64,000 nucleotides of DNA from Sediminibacillus albus. GTDB taxonomy: Bacteria; Bacillota; Bacilli; Bacillales; Amphibacillaceae. The position numbers were made by a program, and so were the translations under genes. Numbering within the stretch: the stretch's first letter is position 1; each line of letters begins with the position of its first letter. Below, piece after piece: positions 61,063 to 64,000 of this stretch. The stretch spans positions 744,001 to 808,000 of the forward strand of contig NZ_FNFL01000001.1 of the NCBI RefSeq assembly GCF_900101125.1, read 5' to 3'. Under the pieces are notes generated by a model, which saw only the letters and a list, made by a program, of their open reading frames with translations, made no database searches and had not been told where the DNA came from.

Positions 61063-62269
61063 AAGCTTGTTCTGTCTGCTCTTTCTTTGTTAATGTAAAG
61101 AAAGCGGTGAAACCAATAGAGGAAGTTATAAACAAAATCGCTCCCATAGGTACTGCAGTCGTTTCATTAATGCCAACGAGCGGTGAAACGATAGAACCAA
61201 GTAATAAAGGCAACAGGCCTAGAACAGCACTAGCACTGCCTGCGCGATGCCCCTGGTGTTCCATCGCCAGGGTAAAGCAGCTTGTCACCGTCATTCCGAT
61301 TGTTGTCATATAAATAAATATCAAAATCACCAGCATTGCCAGCGGCCCTTCGATAATCGTCATGATTAGAAGTAAAGAGGTGGCACTTACAGCGGTAATT
61401 ACTGCTATCCGCAGCAAACTTCTTTCAGGAACGATTCCGCCAAAGCGCCCGATGATCGAACTTCCTGTCATGATGGCCAGCCCGTTGATGCCAAATAGAA
61501 TGCTAAATACCTGCGGCGACACACCATAAATCCCCTGATAAACAAACGGAGTGCCCGACACATAAGCAAAACTTCCCCCATGGACAAACCCGACAATCAA
61601 GGCATAGCCAATAAAGGAGCGATTTTTCAATAAACTGCCCATCGTCCGGACAGAATGACCGACCGAGCTCGGTATTCGCTTATCTGGCGGTAATGTTTCT
61701 CTTAACTTCATGGCCACAATCAGCACAATAATAAACCCGAGCAAACTGAGAAAATAAAATATCGTATGCCAGCTTGCAAAAGGGAGCAGCAAAATAGCTC
61801 CACCGGCGATTGGAGCAATCATCGGAGCCGCTGCCATTATCACCATTAATAGTGCATAAAACTTTGTTAACTCCCTCCCTGTAAAAACATCCCGGACAAC
61901 GGCACGAGAAAGAACAACTCCTGCTGAAGCAGTAAATCCCTGTAAAAATCGAGCGGCTATCAAGGTAGTAATGTTAGGCGCAAATGCACAGAGAAGAGAT
62001 GATAATGCAAAGAGAAAAATCCCTATCATCAATGGCTTTCTTCTCCCCTGGGCATCACTAAGTAGCCCAACCACCACTTGGCCTGCCGCAAGGCCGATCA
62101 AACAAGTAGTTAAACTAAGCTGAACCAGTGAAGCACGAGCCCCTAAGTCAGCGGAAATATCAGGAAAACTCGGTAAATACATATCAATATTAAGCGGTCC
62201 AAGAATGGCAAGCATTCCGAGAAGAAAAGCCAATCCCAACCGTTCTTTTCCTGTTGGGTTTTGCAACAT
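61061..62269 (-). CDS. MFS multidrug exporter, Bcr/CflA type
   Basis: The 402-residue protein has 12 membrane helices. It has NIDMYLPSFPDISADL in the first helix (Asp motif of Bcr/CflA), GLLSDAQGRRKPL as MFS motif A, and RFLQGFTASAGVVLSRAVVRDVF as motif C-like. Relatives export bicyclomycin, chloramphenicol and similar compounds by proton antiport. AAAGGTG lies ten bases before the ATG at 62269. B. subtilis YdgK is of this type. Confidence 0.9.
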   Translation of the reverse strand: MLQNPTGKERLGLAFLLGMLAILGPLNIDMYLPSFPDISADLGARASLVQLSLTTCLIGLAAGQVVVGLLSDAQGRRKPLMIGIFLFALSSLLCAFAPNITTLIAARFLQGFTASAGVVLSRAVVRDVFTGRELTKFYALLMVIMAAAPMIAPIAGGAILLLPFASWHTIFYFLSLLGFIIVLIVAMKLRETLPPDKRIPSSVGHSVRTMGSLLKNRSFIGYALIVGFVHGGSFAYVSGTPFVYQGIYGVSPQVFSILFGINGLAIMTGSSIIGRFGGIVPERSLLRIAVITAVSATSLLLIMTIIEGPLAMLVILIFIYMTTIGMTVTSCFTLAMEHQGHRAGSASAVLGLLPLLLGSIVSPLVGINETTAVPMGAILFITSSIGFTAFFTLTKKEQTEQA

Positions 62270-62424
62270 GAATATCAAACACCTTTCCTACCTACTAATC
62301 TACTTTCATGATAAATATTGTTAGTATACGGCAGAAAAGAAAGTCTGTCCATTGACAGCAATTACGCGAACAGGTTATTGCTAACTATTCCTTTCATGAA
62401 CATAGAGCGACATTTATGGTACTA

Positions 62425-62709
62425 TTACCACAGCGGTTCTTCCTCATTGGACAGTTTTAATAAAAACGGGTAAATAATGAAAATGACACATGCGATCACA
62501 ACCAATGCCGGAATGAAGGCCCAGCCGAAATCCATTACTGCGTTGGCGGGTAAAACCAGCAGCGGCAGCAAAGCAACCATGCCTCCCCTTCTTCTTGAGG
62601 AAGCTGTTTCGTATTGTTTTTTGCCGCAGTATGGGCAATGCAATTTGAATACTGATTTCACAGTTTGTTTCCATGTCCATTCTTTGCCGCAGTTCTGACA
62701 AGTAGGCAT
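62425..62709 (-). CDS. TIGR04104-type membrane zinc-ribbon protein
   Basis: The 94-residue protein begins with a zinc ribbon, Cys4-x-x-Cys7 and Cys25-x-x-Cys28 (TCQNCGK and HCPYCGKKQYETA), followed by two hydrophobic helices (VALLPLLVLPANAVM and IPALVVIACVIFIIYPF). This is the CXXC-20-CXXC family of small Bacillaceae membrane proteins; the function is unknown. Confidence 0.82.
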   Translation of the reverse strand: MPTCQNCGKEWTWKQTVKSVFKLHCPYCGKKQYETASSRRRGGMVALLPLLVLPANAVMDFGWAFIPALVVIACVIFIIYPFLLKLSNEEEPLW

Positions 62710-62902
62710 CGGATAGCAACTCCCTTATCTTTTTTTGAGACAATTGATGATGAACATCCATGGATACAGCAATCCTCTTCTTTACCCCTATTTTAACATA
62801 TTATTCCTTCTGGATACTCTTTGCTGTTAGATATTTATAGAATTATCCTATGCCTGAAAAAGGTGAATCCTCGGGGCCTCGTATAACACAACAAGCATAT
62901 AG

Positions 62903-63907
62903 TCATTTTCTGAACGCTTTGTAAAAGCCGATTCCCGTATCAATCAGTATCGTTAGAATAAAAATGATAACTATCCAGACTTGGGATTGTTTCCAAATGT
63001 TTTGGACGGTGGCAAACTCCTCTGAATTGAATTCGCTGAATTGCGCCAGCTCCTGCATAAAATGAGGATTCCAAATCAATTGATCTTTCAGTACTAACCA
63101 TGCCAAACCTAGAATGACCCCATTAACAATCAAATTGTAAACCGCCATTTTTTTTGACCACTTGCCGATAATTAGTTTCACAGCTTCTTTTAATATACCA
63201 AACGCTACAACCAAATAGATGATTGGCATAATTTCTGCAACCGCTTCGGTATCCAGGAATGGGATGACAGCTACCCATTCACCATTCTCAAATATAGTAA
63301 CGCCGAATAAGTGATTGGAAAATCTCACAGCCACCAGCGCTATGACGGAAAAAATGATACCGAATACAGCCTCGCTCCGTTTGATTTGTTTTTTTGTATC
63401 CGGAATCTGTGGAAGTTCTGATGGCTTCCATTCATCGCCAAATCCCGCCGTTTTCCAATTATACCGGCCCACGCCGTAGTATTGAGCAATAGCGAAGCCA
63501 ATCGTAATCCAGGCAAACATCTGGGTGGCAGCAATTATCACAGAGATGAGTAAATCGAGAAAATGCTGCAAAATCGCCGCTGGATCCAATATGGTTTCCA
63601 GGATAAAGACAACGCCCATAGCTACCGCTGCCACGGTTAAGACGATTTTCATAATGGAAATATACGGATGGAATAGTTGTGGTCCGATTAAATATCGTTT
63701 CGGTTCCCGGTACTGGTCAGCAAGTTTAGCTGGATTTCCCAGTTCCAATAGTACTTGCTCGACTTCTTCTTGGCCATATTGTTTCTCTCCTGTTTTTTCT
63801 TCAAGCATATCCTCAATCAAGCTGCGCAACTCCTGGGCAATATCTTGGCGCTGGGATTGAGGAAGCCTTTGTGTAACTGCGTAGACATATCTGTCAATCA
63901 TCTCCAT
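62903..63907 (-). CDS. HAAS-domain membrane protein
   Basis: The 334-residue protein starts with a HAAS signalling domain (IDRYVYAVTQRLPQSQRQDIAQELRSLIEDML and VLLELGNPAKLADQYRE, residues 1-70), followed by about seven membrane helices. Such proteins are usually encoded directly behind PadR regulators and are thought to transmit signals across the membrane. The ATG at 63907 has GGGGG eight bases upstream and overlaps the PadR gene by 14 bases; an earlier start at 63928 is less likely. Confidence 0.82.
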   Translation of the reverse strand: MEMIDRYVYAVTQRLPQSQRQDIAQELRSLIEDMLEEKTGEKQYGQEEVEQVLLELGNPAKLADQYREPKRYLIGPQLFHPYISIMKIVLTVAAVAMGVVFILETILDPAAILQHFLDLLISVIIAATQMFAWITIGFAIAQYYGVGRYNWKTAGFGDEWKPSELPQIPDTKKQIKRSEAVFGIIFSVIALVAVRFSNHLFGVTIFENGEWVAVIPFLDTEAVAEIMPIIYLVVAFGILKEAVKLIIGKWSKKMAVYNLIVNGVILGLAWLVLKDQLIWNPHFMQELAQFSEFNSEEFATVQNIWKQSQVWIVIIFILTILIDTGIGFYKAFRK

Positions 63908-64000
63908 CTGTTGATTCCCCCTTGTCATTTAGTACCACATCCATACTGGCAACGATTTTCTTCCACTCGACTTTTAATTGATCAAACACTTGCTTGCCAG
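63894..64000 (-). CDS. PadR-type regulator, C-terminal part only (cut by window)
   Basis: The last 34 residues, GKQVFDQLKVEWKKIVASMD and a short acidic tail, end at 63894. F-x-x-L-x-x-E-W-K-K is the end of the dimerisation helix of PadR proteins that pair with HAAS genes. The N-terminal winged helix lies outside the window. Assignment depends on this short stretch and the HAAS neighbour. Confidence 0.6.
   Translation of the reverse strand, partial: GKQVFDQLKVEWKKIVASMDVVLNDKGESTDGDD

Noticed and set aside
1-64000. CRISPR array, prophage, rRNA, tRNA or intact insertion sequence
   Set aside because: No regularly spaced repeat array, phage structural genes, transposase or RNA gene sequence was seen anywhere in the window.

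Overview
The window is a chromosomal segment of an endospore-forming member of the Bacillaceae. This rests on family recognition and regulatory signals, not on a database search. It carries a CotA-type spore-coat laccase, a cupin gene behind a sigma-K-like promoter, a KtrAB potassium importer, a class I fructose-bisphosphate aldolase, a GuaC gene behind a PurR-type operator, a threonyl-tRNA synthetase behind two tandem T-box elements, and many AGGAGG-type ribosome binding sites. Protein style and moderate GC fit the Oceanobacillus/Virgibacillus/Terribacillus group; this placement is inference. No rRNA, tRNA, CRISPR array, intact transposase or prophage was seen.

Layout. 1-5 kb: a cut YkgJ-type cysteine-cluster protein, an RNase H-like protein, guaC, fda and an acetyltransferase with a probably frameshifted tail. 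4.7-7.4 kb: thrS with promoter and two T-boxes, followed by a decayed TyrRS S4 tail. 7.4-11.3 kb: small membrane or orphan proteins, a hydrolase, a broken secreted-peptide gene and a second acetyltransferase. 11.3-16.6 kb: a linearmycin-resistance-type module (histidine kinase, regulator, ABC ATPase, two permeases). 16.7-21.5 kb: AdaA with an overlapping amino-acid permease, a methyltransferase, a VOC protein and two DinB-type proteins. 21.8-24.9 kb: an ECF sigma factor followed by a frameshifted clpP, then SelO. 25-28.5 kb: a PadR-controlled ABC transporter with three DUF1048 proteins. 28.9-32.7 kb: a lipoprotein, a VmlR-like ABC-F protein with an elaborate attenuator leader, a P-loop kinase-like protein and the cupin. 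32.8-36.7 kb: an ABC ATPase with a giant FtsX-type permease. 36.7-43 kb: a deaminase, a GrpB-like protein, an Ogt-type methyltransferase, a UPF0182 membrane protein and a Gfo/Idh oxidoreductase. 43.2-45.5 kb: an AT-rich island with a gene fragment, a SAP plus FokI-like nuclease and a 48-residue protein. 45.6-48.7 kb: potassium uptake. 48.8-52.5 kb: NUDIX, CotA, a lipoprotein and an AAC(3)-like acetyltransferase. 53-64 kb: small proteins, VOC, histidine phosphatase, M48 peptidase, GNAT, MazG-like, a permease-like protein, a DinB gene with a nonsense codon, a Bcr/CflA exporter, a zinc-ribbon protein, and a HAAS protein behind a PadR gene cut by the window end.

The genes group into antibiotic and alkylation defence (Lnr-like module, VmlR-like ABC-F, AAC(3)-like, Bcr/CflA, AdaA, Ogt), ion homeostasis (Ktr), spore coat (CotA, cupin) and housekeeping metabolism. 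The two strongest candidates for new biology are the standalone SAP/FokI-like nuclease at 43.5-45.0 kb and the VmlR leader at 29.4-29.7 kb, where mutually exclusive pairings can be read directly for both transcription and translation attenuation. Several genes are visibly broken (clpP, a DinB gene, a secreted peptide, an acetyltransferase tail, a TyrRS tail), so this segment appears to be losing genes, unless some of these are sequencing errors.
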